DNA of 64,000 bases from Synergistaceae bacterium UBA6101. Lineage in GTDB: Bacteria > Synergistota > Synergistia > Synergistales > Synergistaceae. The notes under the pieces are model-generated. The model saw only the letters and a list, made by a program, of their open reading frames with translations, made no database searches and had not been told where the DNA came from. Each line of letters starts with the position of its first letter. Position 1 is the first letter of the stretch. Shown one piece after another: positions 25,451-34,474 of the stretch. A program made the translations under genes and the position numbers. The stretch is taken from positions 1 through 64,000 of the forward strand of contig DIWR01000023.1 in NCBI GenBank assembly GCA_002428495.1, in the 5' to 3' direction.

Positions 25451-26325
25451 GATCATTGCTGGATCTGACAAAATTGGCAGATGAACTGGATATGTATCTT
25501 CATGAGGCTGTCCTTGCAACAGATTCTGAGGCGACAGGAGTCTCTTCAGATGAGATATTCGACCTGATATCCTCAAGGCTCAAAGATATGCGCCGCTCTG
25601 CCGAAGAGGCGAGCTCCAGCAACAACCCATGCAGGCTGGTGCCGAAGACCGGACCGCTTATGAGAGCGTATTCCGAAAAAGGAGGCATGTGCGGCGGTTT
25701 CATTCTCAGGGCGTCTGCCATTGCCCTTGAAGTTGCAACGTATAATGCTTCTATGGGACGGATAGTCGCCGCGCCGACTGCAGGAAGCTGCGGTATACTG
25801 CCTGGGATGCTCTTTGCATGGGAGGAATTTTACGGCAAAGATGTGGCTGACAAAGAGAGAAAGCTGACTGAGGCTCTTATCGTCGCAGGGGCAGTCGGTG
25901 AGATAATTGCCAACAGGGCCACTCTTGCCGGCGCTGAGGGCGGATGCCAGGCAGAGTGCGGAGCTGCTGCCGCTATGGGGTCTGCCGCACTCGCATATCT
26001 TCAGGGAGGATCATGCGAAGCAGTATCGAACGCAGTCGCCCTGACCCTGAAGTCTGTGCTTGGGCTTGTCTGCGATCCTGTCGGAGGACTCGTGGAATCT
26101 CCCTGCATCAAGAGGAACGGCCTCCTTGTCTCTGTCGGCGCGCTGGCGGCTGACATGGCAATGGCCGGAATAACCTCCCTGATACCTGCAGACGAAGTCA
26201 TTGACGCGATGGGACAGATAGGAAGATCTATTCCCCCGTCGCTCCGGGAGACATCAAGGGGAGGTCTGGCAGTCACTCCGACCGCGAAGAAGCTTGTCAA
26301 AGGTCTCGGAACAAAGAAAAGATAA
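25447..26325 (+). CDS. sdaAA: L-serine dehydratase, iron-sulfur alpha subunit
   Basis: Catalytic [4Fe-4S] subunit (292 aa). Conserved Cys-bearing segments GGCQAECGAA near residue 160 and CDPVGGLVESPC near residue 208 are the family cluster ligands, and APTAGSCGILPG is the active-site segment. The ATG is within the sdaAB stop (ATGA), so the two are translated together. Two-subunit form as in Gram-positive and other anaerobic bacteria. Followed directly by a hairpin shared with the convergent livJ gene. Confidence 0.94.
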   Translation: MRSLLDLTKLADELDMYLHEAVLATDSEATGVSSDEIFDLISSRLKDMRRSAEEASSSNNPCRLVPKTGPLMRAYSEKGGMCGGFILRASAIALEVATYNASMGRIVAAPTAGSCGILPGMLFAWEEFYGKDVADKERKLTEALIVAGAVGEIIANRATLAGAEGGCQAECGAAAAMGSAALAYLQGGSCEAVSNAVALTLKSVLGLVCDPVGGLVESPCIKRNGLLVSVGALAADMAMAGITSLIPADEVIDAMGQIGRSIPPSLRETSRGGLAVTPTAKKLVKGLGTKKR

Positions 26326-26358
26326 AAAGTGTGCCGGTCTCGAAAGGGAGACCGGCAC
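26323..26358. terminator. Terminator between convergent sdaAA and livJ
   Basis: GTGCCGGTCTC (26331-26341) pairs with GAGACCGGCAC, ending at 26358. The minus-strand flank reads ACTTTTTATC, so it serves livJ best and overlaps the sdaAA stop region. Confidence 0.75.
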
Positions 26359-26383
26359 TGTACTGCTTCAGGATATGCAGATT

Positions 26384-27541
26384 CTACTTGCTTGGCGTGA
26401 TGAGTTTGGGATCTGTTATTACACCGTAGTAACGGAACAGACCATTCTTGACGATCTGGACCTGGACCGGCTTGACTACTTCGCCCTCGGGAGTGAAGCC
26501 CTTGATAAGTCCTGTAAGTCCGTCGTAATTTGCTGTTTTTGCCAGAGCTTTTGCGACAGCAGGTCCGTCAGTTGTCTTTGCCTGTTTGATGGCGTTGACG
26601 AGAAGCATGAATCCGTCATAGGCAGAGGCTCCGACCATGTCGGGTTCGATTTTGTGACGTTCGCGGTATGCCTTAAGGAATTCCTGGACGAATGGGCGTT
26701 TGTCATCCCTGTTGAGGTTGGTGACCATGATGAACCCTTCGGCTGCATCACCCGCGATCTCGATCGTCTTGGGAGAGTCAGCGCCCTCTTCCCCGATAAA
26801 CTGGACTTTTATGCCCATCTCTTTGGCCTGCTTCATTGCAGGGCCTACCTGGAAATAATATCCGCTGAAGAACAGGACGTCAGGGTTTGCGGCCTTCATT
26901 TTCGAGAGGTAGGGTTTGAAATCCTTTTCGCTCATCGGATATTTCTGATGAGATACGATCTTCGCTTCGGGATGATCCTTGATGAACTCTTCAAAACCCT
27001 GTGTCAGCGTTGTTCCGAAGTCGTTGTCGCTGACTATCAGAGCTATCTTCTTCGCCTTAAGCATAGTTACTGCAGTGTAAGCTGCGCCTTTTCCCTCAAC
27101 TGTGCCGAGGAAGCCGTTCCTGAAAGTAAAGTCTCCCTTGGTGATGTCAGGATGGAGAGCATACGCTGATACCAGCGGTATCTCGGAGTCGTTGAAGATA
27201 GCGGATACAGCACGGGTGGGAAGGCTGTATGAGCCGGCTACGAATGCAACGATCCTGTCCTGCCCGATAAGTTTGTGCGCGAGAGGCACTGACTGCTTGG
27301 GGTCTGCAGCGTCATCGTAGCATACCAGTTCGACTTTTTTCCCAAGTACTCCGCCCTCGGCATTGACTTTTTCAACTGCCAGCTTGACTGATTCATATGC
27401 GCTGAACCCGTCAGCTGCTGCGAATCCAGTCAGTGGAGCGAGCATGCCGATCTTGACTGTGTCTGCTGCAAATGCTGTCCCAGAAAAGCAAAGAATCGCA
27501 AGACATGAAACAAGTGCGATAGATTTGAAAAATTTACTCAT
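26384..27541 (-). CDS. livJ: Branched-chain amino acid ABC transporter, substrate-binding protein
   Basis: Periplasmic binding protein (385 aa) of the Liv family. A Sec signal peptide (KSIALVSCLAILCFSGTAFA, cleavage before ADTVK) without a lipobox fits a diderm. The mature part begins with KIGMLAPLTG, typical of type I periplasmic binding proteins. It is last in the minus-strand livH-M-G-F-J order, after a 59-bp gap with its own GGGGGAG ribosome site. Ligand probably a branched-chain or other hydrophobic amino acid; specificity is not visible. Confidence 0.92.
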   Translation of the reverse strand: MSKFFKSIALVSCLAILCFSGTAFAADTVKIGMLAPLTGFAAADGFSAYESVKLAVEKVNAEGGVLGKKVELVCYDDAADPKQSVPLAHKLIGQDRIVAFVAGSYSLPTRAVSAIFNDSEIPLVSAYALHPDITKGDFTFRNGFLGTVEGKGAAYTAVTMLKAKKIALIVSDNDFGTTLTQGFEEFIKDHPEAKIVSHQKYPMSEKDFKPYLSKMKAANPDVLFFSGYYFQVGPAMKQAKEMGIKVQFIGEEGADSPKTIEIAGDAAEGFIMVTNLNRDDKRPFVQEFLKAYRERHKIEPDMVGASAYDGFMLLVNAIKQAKTTDGPAVAKALAKTANYDGLTGLIKGFTPEGEVVKPVQVQIVKNGLFRYYGVITDPKLITPSK

Positions 27542-27600
27542 TTTAACTCCCCCTTTTAATTGATCAGACAGGCCAAAACGGTCTGCCGAAATGCACTATT

Positions 27601-28305
27601 TTAAGAACCCAGATATGCTTCTCTTACCCTGTCGTCATTTATGAGGTCTGACGAGAGCCCCTCTATCTCGATTTTTCCTGTTTCCAGGACGTATCCCCTG
27701 TCAGAGATCTTCAATGAGGAGAGGGCGTTCTGTTCAACGAGCAGTATGGTAAGTCCCTTATCCTTATTGAGTGACCTGAGGACCTCAAATACCTGTATTG
27801 CCAGTTTCGGCATGAGTCCCATCGATACTTCATCGACCAGGAGCAGTCTTGGAGACGAAACCAGGGCACGCGCTATGGCCAGCTGCTGCTGTTCTCCTCC
27901 TGAAAGTGTATTTGCATATTGATCGCTTCTCTCCTTAAGTATCGGGAAAAGTTCATATGTGCTTCCGAGCTCATTCTTCAGCGATGAGGATCTTCCGTAT
28001 ACACCCATCCTCAGGTTTTCGTATACGGTCAGCTGCGGAAAACACCTTGCTCTCTCCGGGACTATCCTGATCCCTAGGTTAGCTCTTCTGTGCGCGGGCA
28101 TATCTGTAATATCAGTTCCATCAAACAGTATTTTACCTGACTTAACGTTCTGCAGCCCCATAAGAGCCCTGAGGGTAGTTGTTTTTCCCGCTCCGTTAGC
28201 TCCGATTATTGACACAAACTCTCCATTTTCAACATGAAAACTAATACCGTGAACGGCTTCAATGTCTCCGTATGAAACTGAGAGATCGTTTACTTCAAGC
28301 AACAT
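27601..28305 (-). CDS. livF: Branched-chain amino acid ABC transporter, ATPase LivF
   Basis: 234-aa cytoplasmic ATPase. Walker A GANGAGKTT near residue 36, signature LSGGEQQQLAIARAL near 133, Walker B LLLVDEVSMGL and switch EQN. LivF-typical GIRIVPERARCFPQLTVYENL segment. Its start overlaps the end of livG by 11 nt. Confidence 0.94.
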   Translation of the reverse strand: MLLEVNDLSVSYGDIEAVHGISFHVENGEFVSIIGANGAGKTTTLRALMGLQNVKSGKILFDGTDITDMPAHRRANLGIRIVPERARCFPQLTVYENLRMGVYGRSSSLKNELGSTYELFPILKERSDQYANTLSGGEQQQLAIARALVSSPRLLLVDEVSMGLMPKLAIQVFEVLRSLNKDKGLTILLVEQNALSSLKISDRGYVLETGKIEIEGLSSDLINDDRVREAYLGS

Positions 28306-29062
28306 CAGCAGTCTCCCCCTTTCCCAGATATGCCTCTATCACTGCAGGATCAGCAGAAACTTCAGAAGGTGTGCCTTCCGCGAGTTTCCTCCCGTGATCG
28401 AGAACAACGACACGGTCAGAGATCCCCATAGCAACACGCATATTGTGCTCGATGAGAAGGATAGAGACTCCCTGTTCTCTGATCCGCCTGATCAGATCTT
28501 CAATGATCCGGATCTCTTCGTGTCTGAGTCCGGAAAAGCACTCATCGAGAAGCAGGAGGGTGGGGGCAAGGGCGAGGGCTCTTGCTATCTCAAGTTTGCG
28601 AAGATTGCCCAATGGGAGCAACCCTGCTTTAACAGTGGCCTCTCCATCCAGACCTACGGTCTTTAATATATTTTCGGCAGCTTTTTTATTGGCCTGAGTG
28701 TTCCAGAATTTCCACGATTTTATGAATTTATTGTATTGTGGCATCCCAAGCGATACGATTACATTTTCTTCAACAGTGAGCCCACTGAAAGGCTTTACGA
28801 CCTGGAATGTCCTTCCTACTCCCAATTCGGCCATCTGGTGTGGAGACATACCGTCTGTCCTTTTTCCGTTAAGGTATATCTCTCCTGATGTAGGTTTGTA
28901 AACTCCTGAGATCATATTGAAACAGGTAGTCTTGCCTGCTCCGTTAGGGCCGAGAAGCCCAAGTATTTCCTGGCGGCCGATATCAAAGGTGACATTGTCG
29001 ACTGCTTTCAGTCCGCCGAAATTTATTGATAGGTCCTTTACTGAGAGGATCTTATCGGTCAA
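28295..29062 (-). CDS. livG: Branched-chain amino acid ABC transporter, ATPase LivG, with unusual signature motif
   Basis: 255-aa ATPase partner of LivF. Walker A GPNGAGKTT near residue 38 and LivG-typical GVGRTFQVVKPFSGLTVEENV are normal. The ABC signature reads LPLGNLRKLEIARAL instead of a GGQ/YGxxR type. Walker B reads LLLLDECFSGL, with Cys where Pro is usual. The switch His (LIEHNM) is kept. Overlaps livM and livF by about 11 nt each, so translation is coupled. Confidence 0.92.
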   Translation of the reverse strand: MTDKILSVKDLSINFGGLKAVDNVTFDIGRQEILGLLGPNGAGKTTCFNMISGVYKPTSGEIYLNGKRTDGMSPHQMAELGVGRTFQVVKPFSGLTVEENVIVSLGMPQYNKFIKSWKFWNTQANKKAAENILKTVGLDGEATVKAGLLPLGNLRKLEIARALALAPTLLLLDECFSGLRHEEIRIIEDLIRRIREQGVSILLIEHNMRVAMGISDRVVVLDHGRKLAEGTPSEVSADPAVIEAYLGKGETADVA

Positions 29063-29960
29063 TTTTGCCGCCTCCTTTAAGAGGTAATGCTTTTCTTTTT
29101 CTGAGACTCTTGACGGAGAGAAGGTCTGATCCGCCCAGAAGGCCGCCGGGCAGGAATCTTATCATCATGAGCAGGAGAGCAGCGTAAAGGAACATCCTGT
29201 AATCGACCAGAGGCCTGAATACCTCAGGAAGGATACCCAGTACCACAGCCCCTACAACAGGTCCAAAAAGTGTTCCCAGACCGCCGACTACTGCTATGGA
29301 AAGCAATGTTACAGAGAAGGGGAAGGTGAATGAATCAGCGCTGATAAATTTCATGTAGTGAGCGTATAAGATCCCAGAAAGGCCTGCCATCAGGGTGCCC
29401 AGCACAAAGGCAGAAAGCTTTGCCCTTACGGGGGATACTCCCATGCTGGAAGCGGCCGTCTCTTCCTCCCTTATTGCGAAACAGGAAAGGCCCAGCCATG
29501 ATTTTGTGAAAAACCAGCTTATAGCCAGTACTGCCAACAGAAACAACAGGCATAACCAGAAGAATGCCCTGGCTTTGAGTTCAATGCCAAAGAACGACAC
29601 ATTTGGGATCCCTCCAATGCCAAGAGCTCCTCCCAATGCCGGCGTGTACTGGAAAATGGCAACTACAATGAAATTTATGCCAATGGTCGTAATTGCAAGA
29701 AAGTCTTCTTTGACACGGAGACTGGGAAGGCCACAGAGAAGTCCTATCAGTCCAACGATCAGAAGTGATATGGGAAGGGCCTGCCAGAATGTCAGCCCGC
29801 CCGCAGTCGTGAGCATAGCATTCGAATAGGCTCCTATACCCACAAATGCTGCATGCCCCAGGGATATCTGACCGGCATGGCCTACGATTATGTTCAGACC
29901 GCAGGCTGCAATGGCCTGGATGATTATCTGTGTTGCGACATTTATCATGTAGATGCTCAT
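29052..29960 (-). CDS. livM: Branched-chain amino acid ABC transporter, permease LivM
   Basis: 302-aa inner-membrane permease with about nine hydrophobic segments. Typical LivM sequences include NIIVGHAGQISLGHAAFVGIGAY near the N-terminus and the coupling-helix region around LSAFVLGTLMAGLSG. Lies between livH and livG, 13 nt after the livH stop. Confidence 0.92.
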   Translation of the reverse strand: MSIYMINVATQIIIQAIAACGLNIIVGHAGQISLGHAAFVGIGAYSNAMLTTAGGLTFWQALPISLLIVGLIGLLCGLPSLRVKEDFLAITTIGINFIVVAIFQYTPALGGALGIGGIPNVSFFGIELKARAFFWLCLLFLLAVLAISWFFTKSWLGLSCFAIREEETAASSMGVSPVRAKLSAFVLGTLMAGLSGILYAHYMKFISADSFTFPFSVTLLSIAVVGGLGTLFGPVVGAVVLGILPEVFRPLVDYRMFLYAALLLMMIRFLPGGLLGGSDLLSVKSLRKRKALPLKGGGKIDR

Positions 29961-29973
29961 GATATCGCCTTCC

Positions 29974-30837
29974 CTATCTCTTTCCCATAAGTCCGGTGGG
30001 ACGCCACATAAGAATAATTATCATGGCGATAAAAGCAAGAGCATCCCTTGGCATCGGGATGTTTGCGTAACCGATAAGGAATGTCTCGGCAAGACCCAGC
30101 AACATTGAGGCAAGCACGGCTCCGGGAGCGGACCCCATTCCGCCGACAACTATAAAGGCAAGGGTCTTATATGCGGGGACCTCCCCCATCATCGGATAGA
30201 CCTGGTTATAGTAGATGCCGATAAGGATCCCTGCCACTGCCGCGATAGCCGATCCGATAACAAATGTGAGGGCTATAGTCAACTGCGTGTTCACACCAAA
30301 CGAAGAGGCTGTTTCCATGTCCTGCGATACTGCTCTCATCGCAAGTCCCAGTTCAGTTTTTGTCATAAGCAGCCACAGCAGCACCAGCACTGTAAAAGAA
30401 ATACAATATACGGCTACCAGAGTGGAGGAGATGGTCACACCCCATATTGATAAAGACGGAAATGGCAGTTCCGCAGAGAACGTTCGTACCTCAGGGCCTG
30501 CCACGAGCCTGCATAGTTCTTCAATAGCTATGAGCAGCGCAATGCTGCTGATAAGGGGGACGTACGGCGGATATTTTAAAAGAGGGTAGTAGATCAGCCT
30601 TTCGATCAATACCCCGATGATGGCGCAGAATATCATGGATCCTAGAAAAGCCAGAAGAATGCTGCCTGTTGAGGTGTATATGAAGAGCCCCATATATGCT
30701 CCGGCTGTATATACAGAAGCATGGGCAACGTGAAGTATCTTCATAACACCGTATATCAGAGCCAGCCCCAGAGTGATAAGAGCGTACATAGATCCGGCAG
30801 CGAGTCCATTCAGAAGCTGTTCTATGAAAAGCTGCAT
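29974..30837 (-). CDS. livH: Branched-chain amino acid ABC transporter, permease LivH
   Basis: 287-aa inner-membrane permease, first gene of the minus-strand liv operon. LivH hallmarks: QLLNGLAAGSMYALITLGLALIYG at the N-terminus, MRAVSQD in the coupling region and GGMGSAPGAVLASMLLGLAE near the C-terminus. A 163-bp AT-rich leader separates it from the dehydratase terminator. Confidence 0.93.
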   Translation of the reverse strand: MQLFIEQLLNGLAAGSMYALITLGLALIYGVMKILHVAHASVYTAGAYMGLFIYTSTGSILLAFLGSMIFCAIIGVLIERLIYYPLLKYPPYVPLISSIALLIAIEELCRLVAGPEVRTFSAELPFPSLSIWGVTISSTLVAVYCISFTVLVLLWLLMTKTELGLAMRAVSQDMETASSFGVNTQLTIALTFVIGSAIAAVAGILIGIYYNQVYPMMGEVPAYKTLAFIVVGGMGSAPGAVLASMLLGLAETFLIGYANIPMPRDALAFIAMIIILMWRPTGLMGKR

Positions 30838-30972
30838 AATATCAAGCCCTCTCGGAAAGTTTGCTTTAACCTGATAATTTTAGTTCGCTTTTGTAACGTT
30901 GTAAAATGATTCCTTTGTAGATATTTTTTAGACAAAAGAATGCAATTTAACATGAAAAGTTGTTCTGTCTTT

Positions 30973-31013
30973 GAAAAAAGATAGAAAGGTAACAGGTCAC
31001 TCAACCTGTCACC
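30973..31013 (-). terminator. Terminator built over the dehydratase stop codon
   Basis: On the minus strand GGTGACAGGT (31013-31004) pairs with ACCTGTTACC (30997-30988), followed by TTTCTATCTTTTTTC. The TGA stop is in the loop side of the stem. Confidence 0.75.
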
Positions 31014-32698
31014 TGGTCTTCTGATCTGACTGTGTCGTCTATCATGGCCCCCAGATGTGCCTGTAAGGCTGTCTTGGCATAGATCCCAAGTATGCCTTTT
31101 GATTTTTTGAGAGGCAGTTTCCATTTTGAAAGCCTTTTCTTTATCGTCTCTTCCGGCAGGAGAAGGTCTATTCTCCGCCCCGGAATGTCCACCCTTATCA
31201 TGTCGCCCTCTTCCACTACGGCAATAACACCTCCGACTGCCGCTTCAGGCGATATGTGTCCGACCGCTGCGCCCTCGGTAAATCCGGAGAATCGTCCGTC
31301 TGTTAAAACGAAAACGTCCTGTCCCATGCCTATGCCGACAAGGGCGTCTGTCGTCATCATCATTTCCCTCATGCCCGGGGCGCCCCTTGGCCCCTCATAA
31401 CGTATGACTAAGACGTCTCCTTTTTTGATCCTGCCCGAGACCACGGCAGAGTGCGCCTCTTCATCTGAGTGAAATACCCTTGCAGGTCCTTCGAATATCC
31501 TGATGGCCGCTGATATGGTGGTGGTCCTGCATATCGCTCCGTTGGGCGATAAGTTGCCTTTGATGACGGCTATGCCACCATTGGCAAAGACAGGTTCTTT
31601 TGCCGTAGTAAGCGTAGCGTGGTCCGACGACCTCATCAGTTCGCACAGTTCTCCGACAGTGTGCCCTGATACCGTGAGAGCATCCCTGTTCAGAAAATCC
31701 TTCATCTCGCCCATTACCGCGGGGACTCCGCCTGCGTTGTAGAGGTCGATCACCGTTGCTTTGCCTGTGGGGATGACGCGGCTGATCACGGGGACAGTCT
31801 CCGAAAGCCTGTCGAAATCGTCGAGTGTGAGCTCGGCTCCGACTTCCCTCGCTATGCTGAGGAGATGGAGCACTGCGTTTGTAGAGCCTGCGAGAGCCAT
31901 GGTCAGGATGACTCCGTTAAGGAGGGTTTCCCTGGTGAGGATATCTTTTGGCTTGATGTTCTCTTTTACGAGTTCAACTATCCGCCTTCCCGTCTGGGTA
32001 GCGTATCTCTCTTTTTCAGCGGATACCGCAGGTACAGCAGAGGATCCTGGAAGTGCCATGCCAAGGCCTTCGGCAAGGATCTGCATCGTGTTCGCTGTGC
32101 CCATGAGAGAACATGCGCCCGGTCCAGGGCATACGTGGTCCTCCAGGTATTTGATCTTTTCGCGGGCTTCGTCGCTTGCATAGTCCGCTCCGAAAACGAG
32201 CTGGTCCAGCTCGCTCATAACTACGCTGCGTCCCTCGATTTTACAGACTTCCTGCGGGCCGCCTGTGAGCATTATGCAGGGCACGTCAGCCCTTATCCCT
32301 CCGATGAGTACGCCGGGTATTATACTGTCGCAGGACGCAAGCAGTACGAGGCCATCAAGGAGTTGGACCCCTGTCATTATTTCGACCGATGACGCGATCA
32401 CGTCCCTTATTACGAGTTCATATCTGAAATGGGGCATGCCGATAGGGACCGCTCCGCAAGTGGCGATAGTGCCGAATTCGAAGGGAGTGCCTCCTGCCTG
32501 CAGTATGCCCGACCTTACCCGGTCTGCCAGCCTGTCGAGATGGACATGTCCGAGCCCTGCGTCATTTGCAGTATTTACTATCCCGATCAGCGGCTTGCCG
32601 AGGTCTCCGTCATCGTAGCCGCAGCCCTTGTAGATGGCCCTTCTCGAAGATGAGCCCTTGCCTGAAAAGAGTCCCAGTTCCTTTGAACGGTATGTCAT
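31001..32698 (-). CDS. IlvD/Edd-family dehydratase (dihydroxy-acid dehydratase-like)
   Basis: 565-aa iron-sulfur dehydratase; ATG 32698 gives the family N-terminus, with the frame open to 32797 inside ugd. Conserved segments: ASCDSIIPG near residue 123 (usually NCDKTTPG), GPGACSLMGTANTM near 187 (usually GSCSGM), AGSTNAVLHL, and the C-terminal LTDGRFSG. The two Cys ligands are kept but surrounding residues drift from classical IlvD. Branched-chain amino acid synthesis (dihydroxyvalerate to ketoisovalerate) or a sugar-acid dehydratase are both possible. It starts right after ugd and may be read with the arn operon; no other ilv genes are near. Confidence 0.75.
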   Translation of the reverse strand: MTYRSKELGLFSGKGSSSRRAIYKGCGYDDGDLGKPLIGIVNTANDAGLGHVHLDRLADRVRSGILQAGGTPFEFGTIATCGAVPIGMPHFRYELVIRDVIASSVEIMTGVQLLDGLVLLASCDSIIPGVLIGGIRADVPCIMLTGGPQEVCKIEGRSVVMSELDQLVFGADYASDEAREKIKYLEDHVCPGPGACSLMGTANTMQILAEGLGMALPGSSAVPAVSAEKERYATQTGRRIVELVKENIKPKDILTRETLLNGVILTMALAGSTNAVLHLLSIAREVGAELTLDDFDRLSETVPVISRVIPTGKATVIDLYNAGGVPAVMGEMKDFLNRDALTVSGHTVGELCELMRSSDHATLTTAKEPVFANGGIAVIKGNLSPNGAICRTTTISAAIRIFEGPARVFHSDEEAHSAVVSGRIKKGDVLVIRYEGPRGAPGMREMMMTTDALVGIGMGQDVFVLTDGRFSGFTEGAAVGHISPEAAVGGVIAVVEEGDMIRVDIPGRRIDLLLPEETIKKRLSKWKLPLKKSKGILGIYAKTALQAHLGAMIDDTVRSEDQVTG

Positions 32699-32699
32699 G

Positions 32700-34085
32700 T
32701 CAGATCCGTCCTTGTTTGTTATTAATTTTTTTAGCGCATTCGCTCGAGCCGAACTGCATCTGGGGCCTGCAGTTTCTTCCAATGCAGTAATACTCAAAGC
32801 CCTTGTCGATCATTTCCGCCGGGTCGTAGATGTTTCTTCCGTCGAAGACGATCCTGCGCTTCATATGCGGAGCAAGACTGTCCCAGTCAAGGGACCTGAA
32901 CTCCGGCCACTCGGTGACCAGCACTGCCGCGTCAGCACCTTCGAGCAGCTTTTCAATGCCGTCGGCAAACCGGACGTCCTTCGGAAGCATGATGGCTGCC
33001 TGTCCCATGGCTATTGGGTCGTATGCTCTCACTGAAGCTCCACAGTCTATGAGCCCCCTGATCAGAGAGATAGAGGGAGCCTCTCTTATGTCATCGGTAT
33101 GGGGTTTGAAGGCAAGTCCCATCACGGCGATGGTCAGGCCTTCCATGTCGCTGCCGAACCTTTCCCTTACCATCAGCTGGAGCAGTTCCTTCTGTTTCCT
33201 GTTTACCTTGTCTATCGCGGTCGCCATGGTCATGTCGAGCCCCTGTCCCTCTCCGATGTGGCAGAGGGCCTGGACGTCTTTAGGGAAGCATGAGCCCCCG
33301 TAACCGCATCCGGCGTTCAGGAAAAAGCTCCCTATACGCCTGTCTGAGGCGATACCTTCCTTGACGGAGAGGACATCCGCACCAATTTTGTCGCACAGCT
33401 GCGCGATCTCGTTCATGAAACTGATCCTTGAGGCCAGCATCGCGTTTGCCGCGTATTTAGTTATCTCCGCCGAAGAGGGATCCATCAGGAGAAGCCGATC
33501 CTCAGGAACAAAGGGGGCGTAGAGTTCGCGCATAACCGAACGTGCCTCGTCCGAAACGGCTCCGACTACTACCCTGTCAGGGTTGAGGCAGTCTTCGATC
33601 GCCATCCCCTCTTTGAGGAATTCCGGGTTTGAAAGGACTTCGAGGTTTATCTTCTCAAGCCCTCTCTCGTGCATGTGTGCCCTTATGCGCTTCCAGAGCA
33701 GTGTCCCTGTACCAACAGGCACTGTGGATTTGACTACAATGAAGCATGAATGATCTATGCATGAGCCTATGCTGTCAAGCGCATTGAGTACCTGTGCAAG
33801 ATCCGCGCTGCCATTGCTCGAGGGCGGGGTCCCAACAGCAATGAAGCAGAGCTGGGCGTGTTCAAGCCCTTCTTTGATCTCAGCAGAAAAAGAGAGCCTT
33901 CCGGCCTCCCTGTTTTTTTTGACCAGTTCTTCAAGTCCCGGTTCGTATATCGGTATGATGCCACTGTTGAGGTCTTCGATCCTTTTTTTGTCGATGTCGA
34001 CGCAGCAGACATCGTTGCCTTTTTCTGCAAAACAGGTCCCCGTTACGAGTCCAACATAGCCGGTGCCTACAAAACAGATCCTCAT
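32700..34085 (-). CDS. ugd: UDP-glucose 6-dehydrogenase
   Basis: 461-aa enzyme oxidising UDP-glucose to UDP-glucuronate, the precursor for UDP-L-Ara4N. N-terminal Rossmann GTGYVGLVTGTCFAEKG, NPEFLKEG substrate motif, and the catalytic Cys in GCGYGGSCFPKD. It is the last arn-type gene of the minus-strand cluster, 15 nt after the arnE-like gene, so the operon encodes its own precursor supply. Confidence 0.93.
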   Translation of the reverse strand: MRICFVGTGYVGLVTGTCFAEKGNDVCCVDIDKKRIEDLNSGIIPIYEPGLEELVKKNREAGRLSFSAEIKEGLEHAQLCFIAVGTPPSSNGSADLAQVLNALDSIGSCIDHSCFIVVKSTVPVGTGTLLWKRIRAHMHERGLEKINLEVLSNPEFLKEGMAIEDCLNPDRVVVGAVSDEARSVMRELYAPFVPEDRLLLMDPSSAEITKYAANAMLASRISFMNEIAQLCDKIGADVLSVKEGIASDRRIGSFFLNAGCGYGGSCFPKDVQALCHIGEGQGLDMTMATAIDKVNRKQKELLQLMVRERFGSDMEGLTIAVMGLAFKPHTDDIREAPSISLIRGLIDCGASVRAYDPIAMGQAAIMLPKDVRFADGIEKLLEGADAAVLVTEWPEFRSLDWDSLAPHMKRRIVFDGRNIYDPAEMIDKGFEYYCIGRNCRPQMQFGSSECAKKINNKQGRI

Positions 34086-34100
34086 ATCTAATGGTCCTCC

Positions 34101-34472
34101 TCAGCTTTTCATTGTCAGCATTGTGATCCCAAGAAGGATCGCTCCTATGCCCATTATTCTCATCATCGTGATTTTTTCCTTAAAAATAAAGAAACCTACG
34201 AAGAGAAGGATAAGATAGACAAGGCCGGACATCATGGGGTATGCCAGGGTCAGATCCGTTCTTGAAAGGGCTGCTGCCATAAAAAAGAACGAGATCCCGA
34301 ACATACCGAGTCCGAGGATGATCCAGGGGTTGAGAAGAATCTTGAGTATCCCTGCTATCAGTCCGGAAGAGATTATTGACGAGTCGCCTCCGTAAGCATG
34401 TTTCATAACAGTGCTTCCAAGAGCGTTTGTCATTGCTGAAGCTATCAGCAGCAAAAGGCTTATCCTGTCCAT
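34101..34472 (-). CDS. Small EamA/SMR-type transporter, ArnE/ArnF-like flippase subunit
   Basis: 123-aa protein with four transmembrane helices. In enteric bacteria an ArnE-ArnF pair flips undecaprenyl-phosphate-Ara4N to the periplasm. Only one such gene is present here, between arnD and ugd, so a homodimer is the simple guess. Sequence includes GIGAILLGITMLTM in the last helix. The family is inferred from size, topology and position; similarity to ArnE or ArnF cannot be ranked by eye. Confidence 0.78.
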   Translation of the reverse strand: MDRISLLLLIASAMTNALGSTVMKHAYGGDSSIISSGLIAGILKILLNPWIILGLGMFGISFFFMAAALSRTDLTLAYPMMSGLVYLILLFVGFFIFKEKITMMRIMGIGAILLGITMLTMKS

Positions 34473-34474
34473 TA

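Noticed and set aside
26294..27169. 291-codon plus-strand frame
   Set aside because: It is antisense to livJ, whose minus-strand product has a signal peptide and full family motifs; the plus frame is a shadow.
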